DNA of 39,816 nucleotides from contig JACMOT010000310.1 in the NCBI GenBank assembly GCA_014377915.1, positions 1 to 39,816 on the forward strand. Direction: 5' to 3'. Shown one piece after another: positions 1-8,127 of this stretch (position 1 is the stretch's first letter; each line of letters starts with the position of its first letter). The notes beneath the pieces are model-generated. The model was not told the origin of the DNA. It saw only the letters and a program-made list of their open reading frames with translations, and did no database searches. Source of the stretch: Tardiphaga sp. (GTDB taxonomy: Bacteria > Pseudomonadota > Alphaproteobacteria > Rhizobiales > Xanthobacteraceae). The position numbers and the translations under genes were made by a program.

Positions 1-299
1 GCGAGGGAGAATGGAAGGCGGAGCCTGCGGGGATGTAGCCGAGCCAAGGCGGGGACCTGCCAGGCACTTGCCCCGGAAGCGGCGCAGGCGCCCCGGGGGG
101 AGGCGCCAGGCGCCGCGGAGCCGGGAACACCAGAAACGCCATTGCCTGATACGATCCCGGCTCCGCGGGGCGGCATCGCGGGGATGCAAGCGCATCGCCT
201 GAGGATGCCGCACCGCGTCCGGGACACGATTCCAATCTTTCATGTTTCGCGATCCGCCAAAAAAAATCCGGTCAACAGCTCGCAAAGGCCAACCATGTA
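1..299. other. Non-coding GC-rich stretch, no gene supported
   Basis: I see no convincing gene here. The open frames present have arginine- and proline-rich low-complexity translations and no ribosome binding site. Around 85-125 the motif GGCGCC occurs several times in close succession with C and G runs, so this part can fold into strong hairpins. It could be the transcription-termination region of a gene lying to the left, or the edge of a repeat. There is no T-run that would make it a clear intrinsic terminator. Confidence 0.4.
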
Positions 300-656
300 T
301 CAGAAGCAGCGCACTTCGGCCTCGGCCTGGGCGCGACGCAGGTCGGCGAGCGCGGTGGTGGCTTGCGGCGACGAGCGGAACTGGCCGCCGAGATTGCCCT
401 GCACCTGCGCCATGCTCAGTACCGTCTCGGCGGTGACGTAGCGCGCATAGGGCAGCAGGGAGGCGACGACGTCGATGGAACAGGCGCACTGGTCCAGCGA
501 TAACCGATTATCGCCATTGGCCTTCATGCAGCCGAACACATAGTCGGACCGGACCGCGGTGGGATAGTCGTTGGCATCGTCCGCTTGCGCCAGGCCAGGC
601 CCCCCCAACAGCGCCAGAACCAGCACCGCCCGGAGAAGCCATCTTGTCCGCGTCAT
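300..656 (-). CDS. Small exported cysteine-containing protein of unknown function
   Basis: The protein is 118 residues. Residues 1 to about 25 form a typical signal peptide (Arg-rich start, Leu/Val/Ala core, Ala-Gln-Ala cleavage region), so the mature protein of about 93 residues should be periplasmic. The mature part has four cysteines, one at about residue 43, a C-A-C pair at 57-59 and one next to the C-terminus, which may form disulfides. The start at 656 is preceded by a GGGAG-type ribosome binding site. A longer upstream extension of the frame would put the signal peptide in mid-protein and was discarded. The gene is divergent from the exported protein at 804. Small Cys-containing periplasmic proteins of this look occur near quinoprotein dehydrogenase loci in related bacteria, but nothing here confirms that role. 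Confidence 0.75.
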   Translation of the reverse strand: MTRTRWLLRAVLVLALLGGPGLAQADDANDYPTAVRSDYVFGCMKANGDNRLSLDQCACSIDVVASLLPYARYVTAETVLSMAQVQGNLGGQFRSSPQATTALADLRRAQAEAEVRCF

Positions 657-803
657 CGCCTTGCTCCCGGGGTTGCGGATGTTCGATCGATGATAGCGGA
701 AAATCACGCGCGCGAAACCGCCGCTGTTGTTGCATTGCAAGACAGGCACGGCTGGTGTCCGTCGCGCCGGCTGTGGTAGCAATCCAGAAAAGGGAGGACC
801 GAG

Positions 804-1148
804 ATGCGATTGCCGGTCATAACAGCCGCCATCCTGCTGGCCAGCGCCAGCCATCTGGCCGCGCAGGGCAAGGGCATCCGGCTCTGGAACCTGACAACTG
901 AAACGATCTCGAGCTTCCAGCTCTCGGTACCGGGCAGGAATGACTGGGGTCCGAACCAGACGCTGAACGACAAGGACCACGAGGTCGATCATGACGAGCG
1001 GCTACGGATTACCGATGTCGCGCCGGGTCGCTATGATGCCAAAGTAGGATATCGCGACGCGCGGATCTGCATGGTGCGCGACATCGAGGTCAAGGCCGGC
1101 GCGGTATTCGTCATCGCCGACAAGGATCTGACGGAGTGCGGCAAATAG
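804..1148 (+). CDS. Small exported hypothetical protein
   Basis: The protein is 114 residues. Residues 1-20 form a signal peptide ending Ala-Ala-Gln, and the mature protein is a short beta-rich domain. A good ribosome binding site (GGGAGGA) lies 5-6 bases before the ATG. The mature part begins with a pattern reading 'IRLWNLT', has Asp/Lys-rich turns (NDKDHEVDHDE) and ends with two well-spaced cysteines (about residues 90 and 112) that could form a disulfide. No enzyme motif is visible. I do not recognise a named family. It looks like a conserved periplasmic protein of Bradyrhizobium-type genomes. It is divergent from the 300-656 gene, and the palindrome TTGCATTGCAA at 730-740 lies between them. 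Confidence 0.75.
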   Translation: MRLPVITAAILLASASHLAAQGKGIRLWNLTTETISSFQLSVPGRNDWGPNQTLNDKDHEVDHDERLRITDVAPGRYDAKVGYRDARICMVRDIEVKAGAVFVIADKDLTECGK

Positions 1149-1180
1149 CGGCCCAGACTTGAAACTAACCGGACTTCGAA

Positions 1181-1411
1181 CTAACCGGATTTGGCGACTG
1201 CCGCGTCGGCGCGGTCGTGCCGGGGATATTCGCAGCGCCATCGCACCGCCTGCCATTTCGGGTGTTCGCCGACCCATTTGGCGATATAGGGCGGCGCGCC
1301 CATGCTGCATTGCCGCAGCGAAATATCCGACGAGAACACCAGATGGGTTTCCTCGCAAATGGTCGGCGACAGCACCGCGCAGACCGTGACGATCAGATCG
1401 ATGGGATTCAT
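1181..1411 (-). CDS. Conserved small hypothetical protein (about 76 aa)
   Basis: The protein is 76 residues, beginning MNPIDLIVTVCAVLSPTICEE. It has a hydrophobic N-terminal segment (residues 3-16), four cysteines in total, and a tryptophan-rich C-terminal half (AKWVGEHPKWQAVRW). I recognise the pattern as a short conserved hypothetical protein common in rhizobial and related genomes. Its function is not known. The start at 1411 is chosen because AGGAG lies about 8 bases upstream and the protein then begins at its hydrophobic segment. An upstream start at 1444 would add eleven residues without a ribosome binding site. It is probably exported or membrane-attached. It converges on the gene at 804-1148, with a gap of about 30 bases. 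Confidence 0.75.
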   Translation of the reverse strand: MNPIDLIVTVCAVLSPTICEETHLVFSSDISLRQCSMGAPPYIAKWVGEHPKWQAVRWRCEYPRHDRADAAVAKSG

Positions 1412-1532
1412 GCCAGGGCTCCTCGCTTGCGCACAGCATAGCACAAGCAGAAACGAGCCCGCAGCGACGAAGTTTCAGGGTACTTCGAAACGCCAACAGT
1501 CCGATACCAGCGTTGGGCAGCCACCTACCAAT

Positions 1533-2396
1533 TCAGAAATTAATTCCATAGATCAGCCGGGCCTGGTGGCGTTCGAAGCCGACCAGGTTGAGCGCGCCGC
1601 CGGCACCCGCCCGGTGACCCCAGGCCTGGATGCTCCACGCCGCCGTCAGCCGGGCGCGCTCCGACAGCTGCAGATAGGCGGTCGGTCCGATGAACAGCGC
1701 GTCGCCGGAAAATTCCCGCAGGCCGATTCCGTCATAGCTGCGCAGATAGCGCGCTTCGCCGCCCAGCAACAGCCCGGGCCGCGGCTGCGCCAGCAGCGCC
1801 GCCGCCACCCCGACCGTCGCTTCCCGCTCTGTCACCATGGCGCCTGTGAGCCTCGTCCATTCCGGCTGGTACAGCAGGTTCAGCGCGGCGACCAGGTAGC
1901 CAGGGACGAGTTCGCGGTCCAGCGCCAGGACGATCTCGGCACCGGTGGAACGCGCGGGCATCCCGGCGCCTTCCTCGATCCGGCTGGTGTTGCCTTCCAC
2001 GGCCAGCGTCAGGCCGAACGGCGCGGAGTCCCGATCGAGAAAGCGGTAGCGCAGATCGACCGACACGCCCTGCCAACCGAGCTGGCGCCGATCGTCGAGC
2101 CCAGGCACACCGCGGATAGCATAGGCCGCGAACCGCGTGCCGAGCTCGACGCGGAAATCCGGCGCCGGCGTGAACTCCAGCTCGATATCCTGCGAGAGGG
2201 CGCGATAGTTTCCGCCGGCCCGCGACAACCGCCCGGTGGTCTGAAACTGAATCTCGCGCTCGCCGACGCGACCGACGTCCGAGCCCAGCATGAAGCCGAA
2301 CAGATGTTCGGTGTCGATCTCCGCGGCACGCCCGCACAGCGGCGTCGCCAACAGCATGGCCATCGCGGCGAGCAGTCCTGAGACACGAGGTGGCAT
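1533..2396 (-). CDS. Outer-membrane beta-barrel-like protein
   Basis: The protein is 287 residues with a signal peptide (residues 1 to about 25, ending Gly-Arg-Ala-Ala). The rest has the alternating polar/hydrophobic strand pattern of a membrane barrel, with recurring segments such as 'VELGTRFAAYAI', 'VSVDLRYRFLD' and 'GLTLAVEGNTS', and ends in Phe (YGINF), the usual C-terminal signature for outer-membrane assembly. No catalytic motif is visible. About 11-13 candidate strands are discernible, consistent with a small porin or a structural barrel. Its role is unknown. The start at 2396 gives a clean signal peptide and has GGAAAG upstream. A longer antisense frame covers much of this region but has no protein-like properties. 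Confidence 0.75.
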   Translation of the reverse strand: MPPRVSGLLAAMAMLLATPLCGRAAEIDTEHLFGFMLGSDVGRVGEREIQFQTTGRLSRAGGNYRALSQDIELEFTPAPDFRVELGTRFAAYAIRGVPGLDDRRQLGWQGVSVDLRYRFLDRDSAPFGLTLAVEGNTSRIEEGAGMPARSTGAEIVLALDRELVPGYLVAALNLLYQPEWTRLTGAMVTEREATVGVAAALLAQPRPGLLLGGEARYLRSYDGIGLREFSGDALFIGPTAYLQLSERARLTAAWSIQAWGHRAGAGGALNLVGFERHQARLIYGINF

Positions 2397-2550
2397 CGGC
2401 TTTCCGGTGGGATGCTGGCGAAACTCCGGGATGCCCAGTCATATCACAGGTCCGGTTCATGCGCGCGCCAGCCACGGAACCGAAATGGAAGCATGCCGTT
2501 AGGAACCCGGCCAATTCACACCAGCCAAGCGCGAGCTGATCGGAGATCCC

Positions 2551-3087
2551 ATGAAACGCACCGCCATCATTCTTGGAAGCCTGCTCCTCGTCACCCCGGT
2601 CCTCGCCCAGTCGGTCGGCGAGAAGACCGGCGTGAACTCCACCCTCGGCATCGCACCGACCACCGCCGACTTCGTCAAGGAAGCCGCGATCAGCGACATG
2701 TTCGAGATTGAGTCCAGCAAGCTCGCGCAGGACAAGGGCAGCGCCTCCGAACAACCGTTCGCCGCGATGATGGTGACCGATCACACCAGGACCAGCACCG
2801 AGCTGAAGGGCCTGGTCAGCAGCGGCAAGGTCAAGGCCGAAATTCCGACCAGCCTCGACAGCGCGCATCAGAGCAAGCTCGACAGGCTGAAAGGCGCGAC
2901 CGGCAAAGGATTTTCGTCGGACTTTAATGACTATCAGATCAGCGCGCACAAGGACGCGGTCAACCTGTTCGAGCGTTACGCCAAAAGCGGCGACAATGCG
3001 GACCTGAAGAACTGGGCTAGCAAGACGCTGCCGGCGCTGAAGCACCATCTCGAGATGGCGCAGAATTTGAGAAAATCATTCTTGTAG
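2551..3087 (+). CDS. DUF4142-family exported protein
   Basis: The protein is 178 residues. Residues 1-19 form a signal peptide (MKRTAIILGSLLLVTPVLA). The mature part is almost entirely helical. The pattern 'FVKEAAISDMFEIESSKLA' followed by 'FAAMMVTDHTRTSTELKGL' and 'LKHHLEMAQ' near the C-terminus is typical of DUF4142 (ferritin-like four-helix) proteins. These are periplasmic or outer-membrane proteins of unknown biochemical role, often found in stress-related loci of Proteobacteria. CGGAG lies about 8 bases before the start. It converges with the hydantoinase operon (gap about 137 bases), so it is probably an independent transcription unit that marks the left edge of the metabolic island. 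Confidence 0.88.
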   Translation: MKRTAIILGSLLLVTPVLAQSVGEKTGVNSTLGIAPTTADFVKEAAISDMFEIESSKLAQDKGSASEQPFAAMMVTDHTRTSTELKGLVSSGKVKAEIPTSLDSAHQSKLDRLKGATGKGFSSDFNDYQISAHKDAVNLFERYAKSGDNADLKNWASKTLPALKHHLEMAQNLRKSFL

Positions 3088-3224
3088 GACTTCTGCCTAC
3101 GAAGCACCCGCAATGTTATCGCGCGTGACTTTCCGTTCTGCTTTGCGCCAGCGTAGGATGAACCCTGACCGCTCCTCGCCATGACGGGGAGGGGCTGGTG
3201 TTTCAACCACGACGTCATTCTAGA

Positions 3225-4640
3225 TCAGCCTGTCGTTGATTGCATCGAAGTCGTCGGCCCGCGGCTGACATAACGCCCCGCCCCCTTGTTACCGACCAGT
3301 TCGCCGTCTCGCATGACAAAATTGCCGCGCAGCATGGTGGCGACCGGCCAGCCGGTGATCTCGATGCCCTCATAGGGCGTGTAGTCGGCGCCATGGTGCA
3401 GATCGGACTGCGCGATCCTGGCGGTACGCCGGGGGTCCCACAGCGCGATGTCGGCGTCATAGCCGACCGCGATCGAGCCCTTGCCGGCCAGGCCATAGGT
3501 CTTGGCGTGGTTGGTCGAGGTCAGCGCGACGAACTGGTTCAGCGTAATGCGTCCCTTGCTGACGCCTTCCGAGAACAGGATCGGCAGCCTCGTCTCGATG
3601 CCGGGGATGCCGTTCGGAATCCAGCGAAAGGAGGTTCGCGCATTCGGCGGCTGCTTGCCCTCGACATCATCATAGCGGAACGGGCAATGGTCCGACGAGA
3701 ACAGCGTGAACACGCCCTGCTGCAGGCCCTCCCAGCAGGCCTGCTGGCTGGCGAGATCGCGCGGCGGCGGCGAGCAGACATATTTCGCGCCCTCCATGCC
3801 GAGGTCCTTCAGATCTTCGGCGGTCAGCACCAGATATTGCGGGCAGGTTTCGCCGACGATCTTCAGTCCGCGCTGCTGCGCGCGGCGGATCTCTTCCATC
3901 GCCTCGCGGTTCGAGACATGCACCACCACGATCGGCACGTCGATCAGCTCCGACAGCGAGATGGCGCGGTGGGTCGCCTCGCGCTCGACCGCGATCGGTC
4001 GCGAGATCGCGTGGTAATAGGGACCGGTCTTCCCTGCCCGCTCCAGCCGGTCCGCCAGAAAGCGGATCGCGTCGTAATTCTCGGCATGGATCTGCACCAG
4101 CGCGCCGGATTCCCGCGCCACCGACAGCACGTCGAGGATCTGGTAATCGCTGAGCGCCAGATCGGCATAGGTCATGAAGATCTTCAGCGAGGTATAGCCG
4201 TCGGCGATCAGCGCCGGCAATTCCTGCCCGAGCACCGCTTCGGTGGGATCGGCGATGATCAGATGGAAGGAATGATCGATGTGGCAATTCTGCTCGGCCA
4301 GCGCATGATATTCCTTGAGCGCCTCGCGCAGCGTCTGGCCCTTGGCCTGCAGGCAATAGGGCATCACGAAGGTGTTGCCGCCGAAGGCCGCGGCGCGCGT
4401 CGCGCTGGCAAAATCATCGGCCATCACGATGCCTGGCCCGGACGGCTGCGAAATATGGACATGGCTGTCGATGCCGCCGGGCAGCACCAACAGGCCCGAC
4501 GCATCGACGGTCTCGTCGGCGTCAGTCAGCGCCTCGCCGATCGCGACGATGCGGCCGTGCTTGATGCCGACGTCGGCCTTGTAGGTGTCGCTGGCGGTGG
4601 CGATGGTGCCGTGACGGATGACGGTGTCGAAAGCGGCCAT
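3225..4640 (-). CDS. hydA: D-hydantoinase / dihydropyrimidinase family amidohydrolase
   Basis: The protein is 471 residues, the usual length for cyclic amidases that hydrolyse hydantoins or dihydropyrimidines to N-carbamoyl amino acids. All metal-site residues of the family are visible: the H-x-H pair at 60 and 62 (GGIDSHVH), the lysine that becomes carboxylated at 153 (TSLKIFMTY), His185 (QIHAEN), His241 (VVHVS) and the catalytic Asp317 (SSDHCPF). The start at 4640 has a strong GGGGAGG site 7 bases upstream. It is the last gene of a five-gene minus-strand operon, 41 bases after the racemase-family gene. Context with an importer and a racemase favours a hydantoin or related cyclic ureide over housekeeping pyrimidine breakdown. 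No dihydropyrimidine dehydrogenase is adjacent. The exact substrate cannot be read from the sequence. Confidence 0.92.
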   Translation of the reverse strand: MAAFDTVIRHGTIATASDTYKADVGIKHGRIVAIGEALTDADETVDASGLLVLPGGIDSHVHISQPSGPGIVMADDFASATRAAAFGGNTFVMPYCLQAKGQTLREALKEYHALAEQNCHIDHSFHLIIADPTEAVLGQELPALIADGYTSLKIFMTYADLALSDYQILDVLSVARESGALVQIHAENYDAIRFLADRLERAGKTGPYYHAISRPIAVEREATHRAISLSELIDVPIVVVHVSNREAMEEIRRAQQRGLKIVGETCPQYLVLTAEDLKDLGMEGAKYVCSPPPRDLASQQACWEGLQQGVFTLFSSDHCPFRYDDVEGKQPPNARTSFRWIPNGIPGIETRLPILFSEGVSKGRITLNQFVALTSTNHAKTYGLAGKGSIAVGYDADIALWDPRRTARIAQSDLHHGADYTPYEGIEITGWPVATMLRGNFVMRDGELVGNKGAGRYVSRGPTTSMQSTTG

Positions 4641-4681
4641 GGCCGGCCTCCCCTGGATTGAGAAATACTGGCGCGATCAGA

Positions 4682-5407
4682 TCAGACGTTCTGGAACAGC
4701 GAACCCCACTGTTTTACCCTTTTGGTGTCGACGCCGGCAAGCTTGAGGCATTTCCACAGCACGGTGGCGATGGTGTCGTAGACCGGCAGGCCGGTCTCCC
4801 GCTCCAGCATCGCCACCGAGGGCGCGACGCGCAGATTGGTGCAGATGATGGCGATCGCATCGGGCTTGTCGCCGGCGACCTCGCGCGTCATCTGCTCCAG
4901 TTGCGCCACCGGCACATCGGAGAACGAGAAATTGTCCCGCAGGCCAAGATGACGGTCGCCGCGGCAGGCGATGCCGAGTTCGGCATAATTCTTCACGATC
5001 TTCGCCTGCACCTCGTCGAGATAGGGCGTGACATAGCCGAGCGTCTTCACCCCGGTGGTGGTCAGGATCTCGTTGAGCGCCAGCATCGAGGTGGTGGCCG
5101 GAATGCCGGTCGCCGCGGTGATCTGCTCGCACAGCCGGAGGTCGGTCTCGAAGCCGAGCCAGCCCGACGAGGTGCCGTTCCAGCCGATCACGTCGACCCT
5201 GGCATGGGCCAGCAATTCCGCCGCGCGAAGAATCTCGCTGGTGTCGAATTGCGCGAGCGAGGTGCTGGACAGCGCGATTTCCGTCACCTTGAAACGCGAG
5301 AAATGCGCGGAGACTTCCGGCAGTTCGGCCAGCATCGCGGCGGTGATCGGCTCCAGCGCGGTGTTGGAGGACGGGGTGAGCTGGCCGAGGAGAACACGTT
5401 TGGTCAT
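4682..5407 (-). CDS. Asp/Glu/hydantoin racemase-superfamily protein (arylmalonate decarboxylase / maleate isomerase-like)
   Basis: The protein is 241 residues, beginning 'LLGQLTPSSNTALEP', a pattern typical of the maleate isomerase/arylmalonate decarboxylase branch of the Asp/Glu racemase superfamily. Racemases of this superfamily use two cysteines. Here the C-terminal one is present at Cys189 (AIICTNLR), but the N-terminal motif reads 'VIGWNGTSSGW' (residues 74-83) without a cysteine. That single-Cys arrangement resembles arylmalonate decarboxylase, so a two-base hydantoin or amino acid racemase is not assured. Next to a hydantoinase the likely roles are racemisation or decarboxylation of the substrate or product. 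It shares its first base with the stop of the ABC ATPase upstream in the operon (position 5407), which indicates tight co-translation. Confidence 0.82.
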   Translation of the reverse strand: MTKRVLLGQLTPSSNTALEPITAAMLAELPEVSAHFSRFKVTEIALSSTSLAQFDTSEILRAAELLAHARVDVIGWNGTSSGWLGFETDLRLCEQITAATGIPATTSMLALNEILTTTGVKTLGYVTPYLDEVQAKIVKNYAELGIACRGDRHLGLRDNFSFSDVPVAQLEQMTREVAGDKPDAIAIICTNLRVAPSVAMLERETGLPVYDTIATVLWKCLKLAGVDTKRVKQWGSLFQNV

Positions 5408-6192
5408 CAGCTATCCAGGGTTTCGAGGGCGGGACTGGCCCGCTCGGCGCGCAGCAAATCGAGCACATGGCGCTTGATCGCGTTGAATTGCGGGCTGGTG
5501 ATATCGCGCGGCCGCTCAAGGTCGATCGGAATGATTTCGCGGATTTTTCCCGGGCGCGCGCTCATCACGGCGACATGGGTGCCGAGCGTCAGGGCTTCGT
5601 CGATGCCATGGGTAACAAAGACGATCGTGCCCTGGTGCTGCTGCCAGATCCGCACCAGCTCGTTCTGCATGTCCATCCGGGTCTGCTCATCCAGCGCGCC
5701 AAAGGGCTCGTCCATCAGGATCACCTGCGGATTCATCAGCAGCGCGCGGGCAATGCCGACGCGCTGGTTCATGCCGCCGGACAATTCGGACGGATAATGA
5801 TTCTCGAAGCCGGTGAGCCCGACCATGTCGATGTAACGCTGCGCCGCGGCGCGGCGGACTTCCTTCTGGCCACCGCGCAGCAGCAGATGAAAGCCGACAT
5901 TTTCCCAGACCGGCAGCCATGGCATCAAATTGGCCTGCTGGAACACGACGCCGCGCTCGGAGCCTGGTGCCGTTACCAACTGGCCGTCGACCGTCACCGT
6001 GCCGGAACTCGGTTTTTCGAAGCCGGCGATCATGTTGAGCAGCGTGGATTTGCCGCAACCGCTCGGCCCGAGCAGGCAGACGAACTGGTTCTTCGTCACT
6101 TCCAGATTGATGTCGTCGAGCGCGATGACATCCGCCTTGCGCTTGGCGTCCTTGAAGATCTTGGAGACGTGGGAGATCTCGATCGTGGCCAT
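5407..6192 (-). CDS. ABC importer ATPase, taurine/nitrate/sulfonate type
   Basis: The protein is 261 residues, a single cytoplasmic nucleotide-binding domain. Walker [10 protein letters not shown] is at 42-50, the signature LSGGMNQR at 137-144, Walker B with catalytic Glu (LMDEP) at 159-163 and the switch His at 195 (FVTHGIDEA). The 'GMNQR' form of the signature and the length match the SsuB/TauB/NrtD group that energises uptake of small oxyanions, sulfonates and pyrimidine-like compounds. It sits three bases after the permease and abuts the racemase-family gene, so the operon order is binding protein, permease, ATPase, racemase, hydantoinase. By context it probably imports the substrate of the hydantoinase. 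Confidence 0.93.
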   Translation of the reverse strand: MATIEISHVSKIFKDAKRKADVIALDDINLEVTKNQFVCLLGPSGCGKSTLLNMIAGFEKPSSGTVTVDGQLVTAPGSERGVVFQQANLMPWLPVWENVGFHLLLRGGQKEVRRAAAQRYIDMVGLTGFENHYPSELSGGMNQRVGIARALLMNPQVILMDEPFGALDEQTRMDMQNELVRIWQQHQGTIVFVTHGIDEALTLGTHVAVMSARPGKIREIIPIDLERPRDITSPQFNAIKRHVLDLLRAERASPALETLDS

Positions 6193-6195
6193 CGA

Positions 6196-7008
6196 CTATT
6201 CTCCCGCGATCGTGGTGTTGCGCTGCCAGTGCAGCACCCGGGCCATCACCGTGCGGATCGCGAGGTCGCTGAGGAAGCCGAGCAACCCGATGCTGGCCAT
6301 CGCGGCGAGCACCAGATCGTAGCGCAGGAAATAATACGAATCCCACAGCACATAGCCGAGGCCGCTTTTCACCGCGACCATTTCGGCGGTCACCGTCAGC
6401 ATCCAGGCCGAGCCGACGCCGATCCGCAGCCCGGCAAAGATGCTGGGCAGCGCCGCCGGCAGCACGATGAAGCGCAGCAATTGCCGGTTGCCGCCGCCGA
6501 CCATGGCGCCGGCGCGGATCAGATTGCGGTCGCAGTTCTTCACGCCATGGATGGTGTTGAGCAGAATCGGAAAGAAGGCGCCGAGAAACACCAGGAAGAT
6601 CGCCGGCTTGTTGGCGATGCCGAACCAGATGATCGCCAGCGGAATCCACGACACCGGCGGAATCGGCCGCAGCATCTGCAGCGTCGGCTCGATGATGGTC
6701 TCGATGCTGCGCGACCAGCCGATCGCGACGCCGGCCGCGACCGCCAGCACCGTGGCGATACCGAATCCCGCCACCACGCGCGTCAGGCTGGCCAGCATGT
6801 CCAACACCCAGTGGCCGCTATAGGTCTGGGTGTTGCCGTCGGTGCCGAACACCCAGTCGCCCCACGCCCACAGCACGGTCGAGGGCGCCGGCAATAACGC
6901 GGCGGGCAAGGCGCCCGACCGCGAGAAGGCTTCCCAGCCGGCCAGGATCAGCACCGGCACGATGTAGCGATCAAGCTTCCTGAACCGGAGCAGGCTGGCC
7001 ATGGCCAT
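6196..7008 (-). CDS. ABC importer permease, taurine/nitrate/sulfonate type
   Basis: The protein is 270 residues with about six membrane segments and a cytoplasmic coupling segment of the BPD_transp_1 family (GGGNRQLLRFIVLPAALPSIFAGLRIG, abbreviated here as the EAA-like region around residues 165-190). It pairs with the ATPase immediately downstream. Several starts are possible. A TTG at 7014 overlaps the stop of the binding-protein gene as TTGA, and ATGs lie at 7008 and 7002. I chose the ATG at 7008, and the alternatives change the N-terminus by only two residues each way. The single-permease layout implies a homodimeric channel, as in Ssu and Tau systems. Confidence 0.9.
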   Translation of the reverse strand: MAMASLLRFRKLDRYIVPVLILAGWEAFSRSGALPAALLPAPSTVLWAWGDWVFGTDGNTQTYSGHWVLDMLASLTRVVAGFGIATVLAVAAGVAIGWSRSIETIIEPTLQMLRPIPPVSWIPLAIIWFGIANKPAIFLVFLGAFFPILLNTIHGVKNCDRNLIRAGAMVGGGNRQLLRFIVLPAALPSIFAGLRIGVGSAWMLTVTAEMVAVKSGLGYVLWDSYYFLRYDLVLAAMASIGLLGFLSDLAIRTVMARVLHWQRNTTIAGE

Positions 7009-7010
7009 GC

Positions 7011-8018
7011 TCAATAGCCGAGTTCGGTTTTCGGCTTGCCGGTCGCGGCCTCCAGGAACGTGTAGTTCATGTTCTTCTCGACCGCGGCGGAGACGTCGGA
7101 ATTGATGTATTTGAGGTCGCGCATCATCGCCGCGATGGCGAGTGCCGAGGCGCGGTACATCCTGGTATCCGGCTCGAGGTTTTCGACGGCGCCGGTCGCG
7201 ATCGCCTTGTCGAGGCCGGTGACCTTGGAAATCACGTCGACAAAGGCAGCCTTGTCGGCCGAGATGAATTCATTGACCTTGATGATGCCGCGCACGGTAT
7301 CCTCGAGCTGCTTCGGCTTGTCCTTCACCACGTCGGAGCGGGTCAGGATTAGGTTGGTCAACTTGCCGGCGGCCTGGTCATAGGGAAGCCCGAACATCTT
7401 GGCGGCCTTGTTCTGCAGGATCTGGGTCGCGAACGGCTCGGTGGTGGCGATCAACTCGATCTCGCCGCGGCGCAGCGCCTGCAGGTGATCCGACGGATTC
7501 GGGATGTTGATGAACTGGACGTCCTTGTTGATGTCGATGCCCTGCTTGGCGAAGGCGCCGCGCATGTGGATGTCCTGGGCGTTGCCACGCGAGGCCGCGA
7601 CCCGGAACGGCTTGCCGGCCGCCTTGTAGTCGGCGATCACCTTCTTCAGCGAATCCCAGTCGTTCGGCGTGACCGGAACGTCGTTGCCGACCAGCATCGC
7701 CGAACCGCCATTGATCTGACCGGAGATCGCGACGACGTCAAAACCCTTGTCGAGCGCGATGGCATAATGAAGATAGGTCACCTGCGCGACGTCGAGGTTC
7801 TTCGAGATCAGCGCCGTCAGTACGTCGGTGCCGGTGTTGAAGCCGATGGCTTCGACCTGAACGCCCTTGGCATATTGCGGCATCAGCGACATCGGCGTGC
7901 AATGCGCGCATTTGGCATAGCCCAGCTTGATGACGGGGTCGGACTGCGCCAGCACGACGGACGGCGCGAGAGTAGCCATGCCGAGCGCGACAAGGACGCC
8001 GAACAGAATCTTCTTCAT
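7011..8018 (-). CDS. ABC importer periplasmic binding protein, NMT1/taurine type, with a CxxC near the N-terminus
   Basis: The protein is 335 residues. Residues 1-24 form a signal peptide (ending SVVLA). The mature protein has the NMT1/THI5-like or TauA/SsuA-like fold: an early 'IKLGYAK' strand, a 'DVLTALISKNLDVAQV' helix-turn, 'RGNAQDIHMRGAF', and a 'LRRGEIELIATTEPFA' segment that usually lines the ligand cleft. Proteins of this family bind taurine, nitrate, alkylsulfonates, thiamine precursors or pyrimidine-like ligands. A C-A-H-C motif (Cys37, Cys40) lies in the first strand, just where the ligand pocket begins, and is unusual for the family. It is the first gene of the operon, with GGAG about 10 bases before the start, and faces the GntR regulator across a 178-base gap. 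Confidence 0.9.
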   Translation of the reverse strand: MKKILFGVLVALGMATLAPSVVLAQSDPVIKLGYAKCAHCTPMSLMPQYAKGVQVEAIGFNTGTDVLTALISKNLDVAQVTYLHYAIALDKGFDVVAISGQINGGSAMLVGNDVPVTPNDWDSLKKVIADYKAAGKPFRVAASRGNAQDIHMRGAFAKQGIDINKDVQFINIPNPSDHLQALRRGEIELIATTEPFATQILQNKAAKMFGLPYDQAAGKLTNLILTRSDVVKDKPKQLEDTVRGIIKVNEFISADKAAFVDVISKVTGLDKAIATGAVENLEPDTRMYRASALAIAAMMRDLKYINSDVSAAVEKNMNYTFLEAATGKPKTELGY

Positions 8019-8127
8019 GATCGCAATCTCCGGAATGGGGACGGTGAGTTCGCCGTGACAGCCCCTCGCAGCAAACCCCGTGCCAAATCGGATACGATAT
8101 GCAATTAAAGTTTTACCTTGTTAATTC

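Noticed and set aside
11..202. Open frame of 63 codons at the left edge
   Set aside because: The translation is Arg/Gly/Pro-rich with no ribosome binding site and lies across GC-rich dyads.
1732..3048. Open frame of 438 codons on the minus strand
   Set aside because: It overlaps the barrel protein in another frame and runs antisense through the DUF4142 gene. It has no signal, motif or ribosome binding site.
3240..4661. Open frame of 473 codons on the plus strand
   Set aside because: It is exactly antisense to the hydantoinase gene, whose catalytic residues are all in place. The translation is rich in Arg, Gln and Asp with no recognisable domain, as expected for the opposite strand of high-GC genes.
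4658..6897. Long plus-strand frames (379 and 476 codons) across the ABC genes
   Set aside because: They lie antisense to the racemase, ATPase and permease genes. The translations are low-complexity His/Arg/Asp-rich sequences without domains.
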